Shown here: in pieces, positions 17,270 to 25,713 of the stretch
Numbering within the stretch: the first letter of the stretch is position 1
How the letters are laid out: every line of letters starts with the position of its first letter
DNA from: JAWKXU01 sp964468045
GTDB lineage: Bacteria; Pseudomonadota; Alphaproteobacteria; Sphingomonadales; Sphingomonadaceae
Length of the DNA: 64,000 nt
Assembly (NCBI GenBank): GCA_964468045.1
Contig: CAYXTO010000012.1
Location: 1 to 64,000 of the forward strand
Direction: 5' to 3'
The notes under the pieces: generated by a model
Told to the model about the DNA's origin: nothing
The model's database searches: none
The model's input: the letters and a program-made list of their open reading frames with translations, nothing else
Translations under genes and position numbers: made by a program

Positions 17270-17343
17270 GCGGGCGTAGCTCAATGGTAGAGCAGAAGCT
17301 TCCCAAGCTTACGACGAGGGTTCGATTCCCTTCGCCCGCTCCA
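17270..17343 (+). tRNA. tRNA-Gly (anticodon CCC)
   Basis: The sequence folds as a tRNA: the acceptor arms GCGGGCG and CGCCCGC pair fully, the D arm is GCTC-AATGGTA-GAGC, the anticodon loop is TTCCCAA, giving anticodon CCC, which reads GGG, and the T arm contains GGTTCGATTCC. CCA is encoded at 17341-17343. The anticodon stem has a mismatch at its outermost pair. The 3' end of this gene is repeated 600 bp downstream. Confidence 0.95.
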
Positions 17344-17408
17344 TCCCCTAAATCCGGAAAATCCGCCGTCCCTGTCCCGAGGGTTCCTGCGAGTCCTTCC
17401 TGAATGGC

Positions 17409-17638
17409 TTTCCTACCTGCGCGAAATCTGGCTTATCCTGCCGGATGACACCTATTGCATCGCGTAGCCCTCCTTGTCCCGCCTACAGGCGCATTCGCAC
17501 GGGCGGAAAGAGGGCCGCGCGAAAGGTCACACAGTTGCACACCGGCTTTTCACCCTGGAACGGCTGTTTATCGCGAGCTACGGCGCGTGCGCAGGCCGAA
17601 ATCGAAATCCACATTTCCGGCGTTTTGTGTCAACCGGC
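17409..17638 (+). repeat. Dispersed 230-bp repeat, copy A
   Basis: It matches copy B (39388-39617) in the same orientation and at exactly the same length. The best conserved blocks are TTTCCTAC, AAATCTGGCTTATCC, GCGAAAGGTCACAC, and the long 3' block beginning GCGCAGGCCGAAATCG and ending AACCGGC. The middle is more diverged. Neither copy lies in a gene. Frames through both give a similar peptide (AGRNRN-x-HFRR), which is a by-product of the repeat, though a decayed gene cannot be ruled out. Confidence 0.8.
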
Positions 17639-17657
17639 TCACCCCGCTGTCCCTCTT

Positions 17658-17738
17658 CGTCATCCCAGCGAAAGCTGGGATCGTTGTGGAGAGCGCGCTA
17701 CATTGCCGAGAGAGATGCCAGCCTTCGCTGGCATGACG
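17658..17738. repeat. Inverted pair of REP-like palindromes
   Basis: The first unit (17658-17682) contains CCCAGCGAAAGCTGGG. The second (17713-17738) contains GCCAGCCTTCGCTGGC and is the inverse complement of the first apart from a few bases. CGTCAT marks the outer edge of both. Each unit forms its own hairpin and the pair forms a longer one. This design fits a bipartite REP (BIME-like) element of the type found between genes in many proteobacteria. Confidence 0.75.
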
Positions 17739-17976
17739 GACGGTGTCTGGCATCCCGCCAGCCCGAAGAACACCAGATGTCCGCTTTCGAGCGGTTGCGG
17801 ATCTGCCCGGCCCGTGGGAAATGGGCCGCGTGATGCATATGCACTCGCCGATATTTCGAAAAAGCGGACGTTGCGCGACGAGGATCAAAGCCACCATGCC
17901 GACACCAGTTCACCCTGCGGGATGGAATCCTTCGCCCGCTCCGGCTTCCCCTTCCCTCGCGCGAGGCTGACCGGCG

Positions 17977-18540
17977 ATGCCCGCATTTTTCCTGACCATG
18001 CTGGCCACCGTGATGGCCTCGTTCGGAGGACGGGATTACCGGCTGGTGGCCCATCTTTCCTCCCGGCTGGGCGCGTCTCCCATCCTGCTGGCCGTCGCCT
18101 GGTTGAGCGCGGCGGTCACCGCCGTGCTCGCCGGGTTGGCCGGCATGGGACTGGCCGCCTTGCTGGCCCCCAACGCGAAGTCGATGCTCGTGGCGATCGC
18201 GCTGGTGCTGGCCGCGGCGGAGCTGGCCTGGCCCTGGCAATGGCGCCAGGCGGAGGAGCCGACCCGATCGTCCTTTGCCATCCTGCTGGTGCTGGTCGCG
18301 GCGCAGATCGGGGATGGCGCCCGGTTCCTGATCCTGGCCATAACCATCGCGACGGGCGCGCCCTGGCTTGCGATTGTCGGCGGGGCCGTGGGCAGCGCCG
18401 CGGTGCTGACCGTGGGCTGGAACCTGGGAACCCAGCCCGACGCCGCGCGCCTGTTCCGCCGGATCAGGGTGGGATTGGCGGTGGCGCTCGCCCTGGCGGG
18501 GGTTGTCATCGGCATTCTGGCGAGAGGATTGGTGGGTTGA
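17977..18540 (+). CDS. TMEM165/GDT1-like (UPF0016) membrane protein, degenerate motifs
   Basis: A 187-residue integral membrane protein with about six hydrophobic segments arranged as two halves, as in the GDT1/TMEM165 family of divalent-cation (manganese or calcium) exchangers. Normal members carry ExGD(K/R)(T/S) in each half. Here the first half reads FGGRDYRL and the second QIGDGARFL, so the glutamates and the usual Lys/Thr ends are lost. It may have lost transport activity or changed specificity. The start ATG at 17977 has GAGGCTGACC upstream but no strong ribosome site. Dps follows 94 bp downstream, which would fit a metal or oxidative-stress theme, but a joint operon is not evident. Confidence 0.55.
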   Translation: MPAFFLTMLATVMASFGGRDYRLVAHLSSRLGASPILLAVAWLSAAVTAVLAGLAGMGLAALLAPNAKSMLVAIALVLAAAELAWPWQWRQAEEPTRSSFAILLVLVAAQIGDGARFLILAITIATGAPWLAIVGGAVGSAAVLTVGWNLGTQPDAARLFRRIRVGLAVALALAGVVIGILARGLVG

Positions 18541-18634
18541 TCGATAAAAACGATCATCGAGACTGCAATTTGTGTCGCAACTTGGTGTTCGATTAAGCGT
18601 AGGGTGAACGCACAGATTCGTAAGGGGAAAGACA

Positions 18635-19096
18635 ATGAGCAAGAAAGGCGACAACGCCAAGAAGGCGCTGATCGACAGTTTGAATGGCGTTCTGGCCGAT
18701 CACCTGGCCCTCTACATGAAGACCAAGAATTTCCACTGGCATGTGTCCGGCCCCCGTTTCCACGATCTGCACCTGCTGTTCGACAGCCAGGCGACGCAGA
18801 TCCTGTCGCTCACCGATATAATCGGCGAACGGGTCCGCAAGAACGGTGGCGACACCCTGACCTCGATCGGCGCCATCGGCAAGAAGACCAGGATCAAGGA
18901 TCAGGATTCGACCAGCCTTTCGCCCGAAGCGATGGTGAAGGAACTGCGCGACGACAATGTCGCGCTGATCGCCTCCATTCGCGAAGCCAAGGCCGCCGCC
19001 GAGGAAGCGGGCGACAATGCCACCGATGGTATTTCCGACGACTGGACCGACCAGGCGGAGGAACGCGTCTGGTTCCTCGATCAGATCATCAAGTAA
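18635..19096 (+). CDS. dps: Dps/ferritin-like DNA-protection protein
   Basis: A 153-residue Dps-family protein that forms dodecamers, oxidises and stores iron, and protects DNA under starvation or peroxide stress. The dinuclear ferroxidase ligands are visible as H34 (KNFHWH), H46 and D50 (LHLLFD), D61 and E65 (TDIIGE). The N-terminus MSKKGDNAKKAL is basic, as in Dps proteins that bind DNA. Length and helix layout match the family. AAGGGGAAAG gives the ribosome site. A possible promoter lies in the 94-bp gap upstream, where the inverted pair CGATCGAT/ATCATCG surrounds AAAAAC. Confidence 0.95.
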   Translation: MSKKGDNAKKALIDSLNGVLADHLALYMKTKNFHWHVSGPRFHDLHLLFDSQATQILSLTDIIGERVRKNGGDTLTSIGAIGKKTRIKDQDSTSLSPEAMVKELRDDNVALIASIREAKAAAEEAGDNATDGISDDWTDQAEERVWFLDQIIK

Positions 19097-19154
19097 TCGG
19101 GCAGTTCCCCGCCTTGGCCGTGCTGGCGGCGGCTGCGTCTTTCCGGACAGGATC

Positions 19155-19781
19155 ATGATCGGCGTTCCCGCCATCATCCAGGGTGCGGACGACGCGGCCG
19201 TGGCGGATTTCCTGGCGCGGCGGCTCGGGAATGCGCTTGATCGCAGCCGCGCCGGGCGGGTGGCCTTCACGGTGCCGGGCGGTTCCACGCCCTTTCCCAT
19301 TCTCGGCTTGCTGGCCCGGCATGGCTTGCCCTGGGATCGGCTGGAAATATGGCCGGGGGATGACCGGATCGTGCCGGAAGATCACCCGGCCAGCAATACC
19401 GGCCGGATCCGCGCTTTGCTTGAACCGACGGGCGCGCGGGTGGTGGCGCTCGAAGAGGCTTCCGCGCCGCCGCACTTTGCGCTGGCATGGCTGGGAATGG
19501 GCGCCGATGGCCATATCGCGTCCCTGTTTCCCAGCTGCGATCCGTGTGCCGACGATCCCCGGCCGGTCCGCCGCGTCACGCCCGATCCGCTGCCGCCGGA
19601 AGCGCCGTTCGATCGCCTGACCATGACCATCCCGGCGCTGCTCGCGAGCGATGAGATCATGTTCGTTGTCCGGGGGCAGGAGAAGGCGGCGCTGTTTGAA
19701 GCGGCGGTTCGCGGCGAGAACGACCTGCCGATCGCAAGATTGCTGGCTGCCGCGCGCCAGCCCGTGACGTGCTTCACATGA
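19155..19781 (+). CDS. pgl: 6-phosphogluconolactonase
   Basis: A 208-residue enzyme of the DevB/SOL branch that hydrolyses 6-phosphogluconolactone in the pentose-phosphate and Entner-Doudoroff routes. The family marks are TVPGGSTPFPIL near residue 40, the substrate-binding WPGDDRIVPEDHPASN, and GMGADGHIASLFP near residue 118. It is somewhat shorter than many homologues. I chose the ATG at 19155 with GGACAGGA upstream; a longer reading would run into dps. It overlaps the next gene by four bases (ATGA). Confidence 0.92.
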   Translation: MIGVPAIIQGADDAAVADFLARRLGNALDRSRAGRVAFTVPGGSTPFPILGLLARHGLPWDRLEIWPGDDRIVPEDHPASNTGRIRALLEPTGARVVALEEASAPPHFALAWLGMGADGHIASLFPSCDPCADDPRPVRRVTPDPLPPEAPFDRLTMTIPALLASDEIMFVVRGQEKAALFEAAVRGENDLPIARLLAAARQPVTCFT

Positions 19782-20248
19782 ACCTGGCTCTCCTGCCAGC
19801 GCCGCTCCATCGCGCCGGGTTGCGGCTGGCGCATCGCTTGCGCCGGATATGGTGGCGCTGGCGCCGCCCGGAGGTGCTGGGCTGCGGGGTCATGCTGTTC
19901 GATGCCCGGGGGCATGTGCTGCTGGTGCGGCATTCCTACGGGCGCGAGCATTGGGCCTTGCCGGGCGGGGCGATCGGCAGGCGGGAGCAGCCCGTGGATG
20001 CGGCGCGGCGGGAATTGCGGGAGGAGGTCGGTTGCGGTGCGCATGATCTCGTCCACTTCGGCTCCGTGACGCGCGACCTGCATGGCGCCAGCAACCGGGT
20101 CGAGATGTTCATCGCAACGGTGAAGGGGGATCCCACGGCGGATGGCCGGGAAATTGTCGAGGCGCGGTTCTTCGCGCTGGATGCGCTGCCGGAGCCGTTG
20201 GCGTTGGCGACCGTGCTGTGGCTGGAGGAGTATCGCGCTTTTGGCTAG
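19778..20248 (+). CDS. Nudix hydrolase
   Basis: A 156-residue Nudix hydrolase. The box runs from G64 to G85 as GAIGRRE-x7-RELREEVG, matching Gx5Ex7REUxEExG, so the metal-binding glutamates are intact. The N-terminal 30 residues are basic with several tryptophans (RRIWWRWRR), which is unusual and may contact a membrane or nucleic acid. The start is set by an ATGA overlap with pgl. Its end overlaps dinB on the opposite strand by four bases. The substrate (nucleotide sugar, NDP or oxidised nucleotide) cannot be told from the sequence. Confidence 0.9.
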   Translation: MNLALLPAPLHRAGLRLAHRLRRIWWRWRRPEVLGCGVMLFDARGHVLLVRHSYGREHWALPGGAIGRREQPVDAARRELREEVGCGAHDLVHFGSVTRDLHGASNRVEMFIATVKGDPTADGREIVEARFFALDALPEPLALATVLWLEEYRAFG

Positions 20249-21375
20249 AAGAGCGGCAACTGGGCTGGCTCCGGGCCTGGAGCGGGTTCGTCCGCTTGCC
20301 GTTCCAGCGAGGAGAGCGTCAGCCCCATCAGGCGGATCGGCTGGGGCAGGGGCAGCATTTCCTCGAGCAGCGCATGGCCGATCGCCGCGAATTCGGCCTT
20401 GCCGGAAACCGCCTGGGCGACCGAACGGGCGCGCGTGACCAGGCTGAAATCGGAATAGCGCAACTTGAGCGTGACCGTGCGCCCCCGCGCTTCGGCGCGT
20501 TCGATCCGTTCCCACACGATCTCCACGATCTGGTCGAGCGTCTCGCGCAGGGCGTGCCCGATCGAGATGTCGTGGGCGAAGGTCCGCTCCCCGCCGACCG
20601 ATTTGCGCGGCCGGTTGGCCTGCACCGGGCGCAGGTCTATCCCCCGTGCGGCGCGATAAAGATAATCGGCGGAGCTTCCGAAATGCTCGCGGAGGAACTC
20701 GATCGGCTGCGCGGCCAGTTGTGCCCCGGTCTCGATCCCGAGCTTCGCCATCCGTTCGGCTCCGCGCGGCCCGACGCCATGGAAACGTCGCACCGGCAGG
20801 GACTGCACGAAGGCGGCCCCTTCGCCGGGGCGGATCACGCACAGCCCGTCCGGCTTGTTCTGGTCGCTGGCCAGCTTGGCGAGGAACTTGTTGTAGGACA
20901 CGCCCGCGCTGGCGGTAAGCTGCAAGTCCTCGCGGATGCGCTGGCGGATGAGCTGGGCGATGCGGGTCGCGGAACCGACCCCGCGTAGGTCCGCCGTAAC
21001 GTCCAGATAGGCTTCGTCGAGGCTCAGCGGTTCGATCAGATCCGTATAGTCCGCGAAGATCGCGCGGATCTGCTGTGACACGGCGCGATAGACGTCGAAG
21101 CGCGGCTTGCGGAAGATGAGGTCCGGGCACTGGCGCGCCGCCCGGGCGGAAGGCATGGCCGAGCGAACGCCGAACTTGCGCGCCTCGTAGCTTGCGGCCG
21201 CCACCACGCCGCGCGCCGAGGAACCGCCCACTGCCAGGGGCTTGCCGCGCAAGGACGGATCGTCGCGCTGCTCCACGCTCGCATAGAAGGCGTCCATGTC
21301 GATATGGATGATCTTGCGCAGGCCCTGCGCATCGGGCTCGGCAGCCATACTTGCAGGGTGCGATGGATCGTCCAT
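20245..21375 (-). CDS. dinB: DNA polymerase IV (Y-family)
   Basis: A 376-residue translesion DNA polymerase. The palm motif IDMDAFYASVEQ carries catalytic D26 and D28, SLDEAYLDV supplies the second acidic pair, and helix-hairpin-helix segments (PVRRFHGVGPRGAERMAKLG) follow. The last residues, QLPLF, are a sliding-clamp-binding motif, so the protein is complete and should work with DnaN. An alternative start is the Met at residue 10. The gene is convergent with the Nudix gene and divergent from the MFS gene. Confidence 0.96.
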   Translation of the reverse strand: MDDPSHPASMAAEPDAQGLRKIIHIDMDAFYASVEQRDDPSLRGKPLAVGGSSARGVVAAASYEARKFGVRSAMPSARAARQCPDLIFRKPRFDVYRAVSQQIRAIFADYTDLIEPLSLDEAYLDVTADLRGVGSATRIAQLIRQRIREDLQLTASAGVSYNKFLAKLASDQNKPDGLCVIRPGEGAAFVQSLPVRRFHGVGPRGAERMAKLGIETGAQLAAQPIEFLREHFGSSADYLYRAARGIDLRPVQANRPRKSVGGERTFAHDISIGHALRETLDQIVEIVWERIERAEARGRTVTLKLRYSDFSLVTRARSVAQAVSGKAEFAAIGHALLEEMLPLPQPIRLMGLTLSSLERQADEPAPGPEPAQLPLF

Positions 21376-21456
21376 GCGGAGATATTAGCCCATGTTCCGG
21401 CAAGGAAAAGCAAGTTAGCGCTGGAACAGCGAGCCCGGAATGGGCATGGAAACGAA

Positions 21457-22710
21457 ATGGCGATTACACCAGCCACATCTGCCCGCGAACGTAAAATCTC
21501 GAAACGCGAACTGGTAATCCTCATGGCCATGCTCATGGCCTTGCAGGCGCTGGCGATCGACGCCATGCTGCCTGCCTTGCCGATGATCGCGCAGGAACTG
21601 GGGGTTTCCGACGAGAACAGACGCCAGCTGGTGGTGGGAATTTTCGTCGTGTTCAGCGGGCTGGGCTGCCTTTTACCCGGTATCCTCGCGGATCGCTTCG
21701 GGCGGCGCCCTGTCGCCCTGTTCGCGCTCGGCAGCTATGCGGCGCTGGCGCTGGGTTGCGCGCTGGCGGTCGACTTCACCCAGCTTCTGGTGCTGCGCGC
21801 CTTGCAGGGATTGCTGACCGCGGGGATCATCGTGGTGCCGACCGCGATCATCCGCGACGAATACGAGGGGGACCGCATGGCCCGCCTGATGTCGCTGATC
21901 TTCGCGGTATTCATCACCGTGCCGATTGTCGCGCCGACGATCGGGCAGGGTATACTGCTGCTGGCTGGCTGGCGCTGGATCTTCGTGCTGCTGGCGGTGA
22001 TGGCCACGATCAATGCAAGCTGGTTCTTCATGCGGATGCCGGAGACGCTGCACCCGGAATATCGCCAGAAGATCCAGCTCCGGCCGTTGCTGTCGCATAT
22101 GGCCGACGCGATAACGCGCCGTTCGGCCGTGGGCTATGTATTCGGCGCGGCCTTGGTCACCTCGGGCATCTTCGGCTATGTCAACCAGTCCCAGCAGCTC
22201 GTGGCCGAGCATTTCGGGGCGGGCGACGCGTTTCCGCTCATCTTCGGAGCGATGGCCGGGACGATGGCCATCTCCAGCCTTACCAATGCGCGGATCGTCG
22301 AACGGTTCGGCGCGCGCCGGGTGTCCCATACCGGGCTGTTCGTCTTCATCGGCCTCAGCCTGGCGCAGATCTGGTTCGCCATGGGCTCCTGGCAGAGCCT
22401 GGCGTGGTTCTTCCCGCTGATGGCTGCGAACATGGCGATCATCGGCTTCCTGACGGCCAATTTCGGCTCGATCGCGATGCAGCCCTTCGCGGCCACGGCG
22501 GGCGCGGCCTCCTCGATCCAGGCCTTCGTGCGGATGTTCGGGGCGGGGGTCGGTGGTGTGATCATCGGCCAGGCCTATGACGGAACCTCCCTGCCCATGG
22601 CGATATCGCTGCTGGTCATCGGCGTGCTCTGCCTGACGCTGGTGCTGTTCAGCGAGCAGGGCCGCCTGTTTCGCAGGCTCAATCCGCCGCGAAAGATCGA
22701 ACGGCCGTGA
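21457..22710 (+). CDS. MFS multidrug efflux transporter, Bcr/CflA type
   Basis: A 417-residue major-facilitator protein with twelve predicted membrane helices. The segment ALAIDAMLPALPMIAQELGV in helix 1 and the cytoplasmic motif GILADRFGRRPVALF between helices 2 and 3 are typical of Bcr/CflA drug-proton antiporters. The ATG at 21457 was chosen because earlier codons overlap dinB on the other strand and give an unlike, polar N-terminus. Its stop overlaps the GTG start of glpD, so the two are cotranscribed, although their functions are not obviously connected. Confidence 0.93.
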   Translation: MAITPATSARERKISKRELVILMAMLMALQALAIDAMLPALPMIAQELGVSDENRRQLVVGIFVVFSGLGCLLPGILADRFGRRPVALFALGSYAALALGCALAVDFTQLLVLRALQGLLTAGIIVVPTAIIRDEYEGDRMARLMSLIFAVFITVPIVAPTIGQGILLLAGWRWIFVLLAVMATINASWFFMRMPETLHPEYRQKIQLRPLLSHMADAITRRSAVGYVFGAALVTSGIFGYVNQSQQLVAEHFGAGDAFPLIFGAMAGTMAISSLTNARIVERFGARRVSHTGLFVFIGLSLAQIWFAMGSWQSLAWFFPLMAANMAIIGFLTANFGSIAMQPFAATAGAASSIQAFVRMFGAGVGGVIIGQAYDGTSLPMAISLLVIGVLCLTLVLFSEQGRLFRRLNPPRKIERP

Positions 22711-24179
22711 GCACCCCATTCGACCTCATCGTCGTGGGCGGCGGGGTCAATGGCGCGGGAGTGGCCCGCGATGCAGCCGGGCGAGGGGCAAAGGTACTGC
22801 TGCTGGAAGCGCGCGATCTTGCTTCCGGCACGTCCTCCGCTTCCACCAAGCTGGTTCATGGCGGGTTGCGCTATCTCGAATATCGCGAGTTCGGCCTGGT
22901 GCGCGAAGCCTTGAAGGAGCGCGAGATCTTGTGGCGGATCGCGCCGCATATCATCCGCCCGATGCGCTTTGTCCTGCCGCATACGCCGGGCTTGCGGCCG
23001 CGCTGGATGCTGCGGGCGGGCCTGTTCCTGTACGATCATATCGGCGGGCGTTCCGCTCTGCCGGGCGCGCGGGGGATCGCGCTGGCCGATCACCCGGCAG
23101 GCGCGCCGCTCGATCCCGGTCTGCGCCATGGTTTCGAATATTCGGACGGCTGGGTCGACGATGCCCGGCTGGTCGTGCTGAACGCGAAGGACGCGGCGGA
23201 AAAAGGCGCGGAAATCCGCACCTATACGCCGATGCTGTCGGCGCGGCGCGAAGGGGCGGTGTGGCGGGTCGAGACCCCGTCCGGGGCATTCCATGGCCGG
23301 GCGCTGGTCAATGCGGGCGGCCCGGGCGCGGACGAGGTCGCCACGGCAGCGGGGGAGAGGCCAGCCTGGCGTGTGCGGCGCGTGCGCGGTTCGCACATCG
23401 TCACGCGGCGGCTGTTCGATCACGACTACGCCTATATCTTCCAGCTGCCCGATACGCGGATCTGCTTCGCCATTCCCTTCGAGCAGGATTTCACGCTGAT
23501 CGGCACGACCGATCGGGATCACGCCGGGGCGCTGGATCATGTCACCGCGACGGATGACGAGGTGGCCTATCTTTGCGAGGCCGCGAGCCGCTATTTCGCG
23601 AAGCCGGTCACTCCGGCCGATGTGGTGTGGACCTATGCCGGAGTGCGCGCGCTGATCGACGATGGATCGGGCCGGCCGGAAGCGGCCACGCGCGGCTATC
23701 GCCTTTCCTTGTCGGAGCCGGGCGAGGGGGTGCCGCTGCTGGGGATATGGGGTGGCAAGATCACCAGCTATCGGCATGTCTCGGAAGCCGCCGTCAACAT
23801 GCTCGCCCGGCGTCTGGATGCGCTGGGTGGCCCGGCGTGGACTGCGGAAAAGCCGCTGCCCGGCGGTGATTTTCCGGTCGATGGGCAGGCGGATCTGGTC
23901 GAAGCGCTCCGTGCCGAGTATGATTTCCTGCACGAGCGCGATGCCGTGCGGATCGGGAGGGCCTATGGTACGCGGGCCGGGCACTGGCTCGGCGGCGCGC
24001 GCAGCCGGGATGACCTCGGGCGGCAGTTCGGAGCAGGGTTGAGCGAGGCGGAAATCTCCTATCTCCGGGCGGAGGAATGGGCGGTTACGGCAGAAGACGT
24101 GCTGTGGCGGCGCAGCAAGCTGGGCCTGCACATGACGGAGCCGGAGCGGGAGGCGGTGGCGGCCTATATGGGCTGCTGA
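22707..24179 (+). CDS. glpD: Aerobic glycerol-3-phosphate dehydrogenase
   Basis: A 490-residue FAD enzyme at the inner membrane that oxidises glycerol-3-phosphate to dihydroxyacetone phosphate and feeds electrons to quinone. The FAD fold VVGGGVNGAGVARDAAGRG is at the N-terminus, followed by LASGTSSASTKLVHGGLRYLE, the strongest family block. A C-terminal DAO-type domain with WGGKITSYRH is present. The start is GTG, overlapping the MFS stop. Its last 16 bases overlap crtB on the opposite strand. No glpK or glpF is in the window apart from a distant aquaporin of the water-channel type. Confidence 0.95.
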   Translation: MSTPFDLIVVGGGVNGAGVARDAAGRGAKVLLLEARDLASGTSSASTKLVHGGLRYLEYREFGLVREALKEREILWRIAPHIIRPMRFVLPHTPGLRPRWMLRAGLFLYDHIGGRSALPGARGIALADHPAGAPLDPGLRHGFEYSDGWVDDARLVVLNAKDAAEKGAEIRTYTPMLSARREGAVWRVETPSGAFHGRALVNAGGPGADEVATAAGERPAWRVRRVRGSHIVTRRLFDHDYAYIFQLPDTRICFAIPFEQDFTLIGTTDRDHAGALDHVTATDDEVAYLCEAASRYFAKPVTPADVVWTYAGVRALIDDGSGRPEAATRGYRLSLSEPGEGVPLLGIWGGKITSYRHVSEAAVNMLARRLDALGGPAWTAEKPLPGGDFPVDGQADLVEALRAEYDFLHERDAVRIGRAYGTRAGHWLGGARSRDDLGRQFGAGLSEAEISYLRAEEWAVTAEDVLWRRSKLGLHMTEPEREAVAAYMGC

Positions 24180-25135
24180 AGCGCCAGATCCCTGAGTGCC
24201 TGCCGGTTCCAGCGCGGCAGGCTTTCCACCGGCTGCGGTGGCGCGAGCGCCCACCACAATCCGTCGAGCACATATCCGGCCTTTTCCAGGCCGCTGGTGG
24301 CCTGGCGGCGGCTCCAGGCATCGGCGCCTGCCGCGGCGACCTTGCGCGCGATCGCGCCATATATTCCTGCTGCCGACAGCACGGCCCAGCGCTGGCGAAA
24401 GCGCAGCCGGGCGGCTCCGATCCGCGCCGCCTGCTCGTGCTTCCAGGCCATTGCGGCGAGCCGGGCAGCGAGCGGAACCAGCGCGGCGCGAAACGCCGGC
24501 TCCATATGCCGGCCAGCGGGAATGCCCGCTTGATCCAGCCAGTCCGCGGGCAGGTAGCACCGTCCCGCTGCCGCATCCTCGCCAAGGTCGCGGGCGATAT
24601 TGGCGAGCTGGAAGGCCAGGCCCAGATCGCAGGCGCGGTCCAGCGTATCGCCATCCTGCGGATCGACTCCCATGACCACCGCCATCATCACCCCGACCGC
24701 CCCGGCCACATGGTAGCAATAGCGCATCAGATCGGCCTCGTTGCGGGGGCGCCAATTCTCCGCGTCGAGGGCGAAACCGGCGATGACATCGTCGGCCATG
24801 TGTCGGGTGAGGCCGGTTTCCCGGGCCACCAGGCCCAGCGCGTCGAAGGAAGGATCCCCGGTCTTTTCTCCCGCCAAGGCCTGCGCGGTCATTGTGCGGA
24901 TCGTGGCGAGACGCTCCTGCGCACCAGCTTCCGGTCCAAGAGAATGGCCGTGATCCTGATCGTCGGCCAGGTCGTCGCAGCGGCGGCACCAGGCGTAGAG
25001 CAGCCAGGTTCGCTCCCGGGTTTGCCGGTCGAACAGGCGGCTGGCCGCGGCGAAACTCCTGGATCCGCGGATGATCGACCACTGGGCGTGGAGGACGAGG
25101 GCGGCGCGGTCCTCCCCGGACGACTGCCGGCTCAC
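24164..25135 (-). CDS. crtB: Phytoene synthase
   Basis: A 323-residue squalene/phytoene-synthase-family enzyme that joins two geranylgeranyl diphosphates to make phytoene, the first carotenoid step. The first aspartate-rich motif is CDDLADDQD (D54-D59), and the second is NIARDLGED (N179-D187). Both bind magnesium and diphosphate. It is the last gene of the crtY-crtI-LOG-crtB operon and starts inside an ATGA overlap with the LOG gene. Its 3' end overlaps glpD. Confidence 0.95.
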   Translation of the reverse strand: MSRQSSGEDRAALVLHAQWSIIRGSRSFAAASRLFDRQTRERTWLLYAWCRRCDDLADDQDHGHSLGPEAGAQERLATIRTMTAQALAGEKTGDPSFDALGLVARETGLTRHMADDVIAGFALDAENWRPRNEADLMRYCYHVAGAVGVMMAVVMGVDPQDGDTLDRACDLGLAFQLANIARDLGEDAAAGRCYLPADWLDQAGIPAGRHMEPAFRAALVPLAARLAAMAWKHEQAARIGAARLRFRQRWAVLSAAGIYGAIARKVAAAGADAWSRRQATSGLEKAGYVLDGLWWALAPPQPVESLPRWNRQALRDLALQQPI

Positions 25136-25713
25136 AACCCCTCCGGCTTCATCCGGAAGATCGGCGTATGCGGCTCATGGGCCCGCATGCGCGCAAGCAG
25201 CAGGTCCAGCTCGCTTTCCGCCATGATGATCCCCGCATGGGCCGGGCGGATGAAGCCGACCTGGACCATGTGATGCATGAACGCGATCAGGCCCTCGAAA
25301 AAGCCGAAGGCGTTGAGCAGCCCCACCGGCTTTGCATGATAGCCCAGTTGCGCCCAGCTTGTCGCTTCCCACAGCTCGTCCATCGTGCCGACGCCGCCGG
25401 GCAGGGTCAGGAACCCGTCGGACAGATCGGTGAAGCGGGCCTTGCGTTCATGCATGGTGCCCACGACGATCAGTTCGGTGCAGTCGTAGTTCGCGATTTC
25501 CCGGCTGACCATCGCTTCCGGGATGACCCCGATCACTTCGCCTCCGGCATCGAGCGCGGCCTTCGCGAGCATGCCCATCAGGCCCAGCCTGCCGCCGCCA
25601 TAGACCACGCCGATGCCGCGCTGCGCCAGGGCAATGCCCACCTCGGCGGCCAACGCCATATAGCGCGGATCCTCGGGGGTGGCAGAGCCGCAATAGACCG
25701 CCAGGCGCTTCAC
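25132..25713 (-). CDS. LOG family protein (nucleoside-5'-monophosphate phosphoribohydrolase)
   Basis: A 193-residue lysine-decarboxylase-like LOG protein. The signature PGGVGTMDE (105-113) and the earlier VVYGGGRLGLMG are intact, so it can be expected to cleave AMP-type or cytokinin ribotides to the free base. It sits between crtI and crtB with four-base overlaps on both sides, so it is made as part of the carotenoid operon. No direct role in carotenoid synthesis is known for the family, and the placement is the notable point. Confidence 0.92.
   Translation of the reverse strand: MKRLAVYCGSATPEDPRYMALAAEVGIALAQRGIGVVYGGGRLGLMGMLAKAALDAGGEVIGVIPEAMVSREIANYDCTELIVVGTMHERKARFTDLSDGFLTLPGGVGTMDELWEATSWAQLGYHAKPVGLLNAFGFFEGLIAFMHHMVQVGFIRPAHAGIIMAESELDLLLARMRAHEPHTPIFRMKPEGL

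Larger units (their letters stand above)
17344..17976. other. Repeat-rich, gene-free stretch after tRNA-Gly
   Basis: No supported gene lies in these 633 bp. In order the stretch holds a 230-bp dispersed repeat copy, an inverted pair of REP-like palindromes, about 190 bp of unassigned sequence, and a 14-base copy of the tRNA 3' end (CCTTCGCCCGCTCC at 17929-17942, versus 17329-17342 in the tRNA). The open frames crossing it on both strands are made of these repeats. The layout looks like the footprint of a small insertion at the tRNA, but no integrase is present. Confidence 0.6.

Noticed and set aside
17445..18596. 383-codon frame crossing the repeat region and the membrane-protein gene
   Set aside because: Composed of the dispersed repeat, REP palindromes and an out-of-frame reading of the GDT1-like gene.
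19382..21403. 673-codon minus-strand frame over pgl, Nudix and dinB
   Set aside because: Arg/Pro/Gly-rich shadow frame. The genes in the other frames have intact motifs.
22575..25082. 835-codon minus-strand frame opposite glpD
   Set aside because: Compositionally a shadow, with no family pattern. glpD and crtB explain the coding signal.
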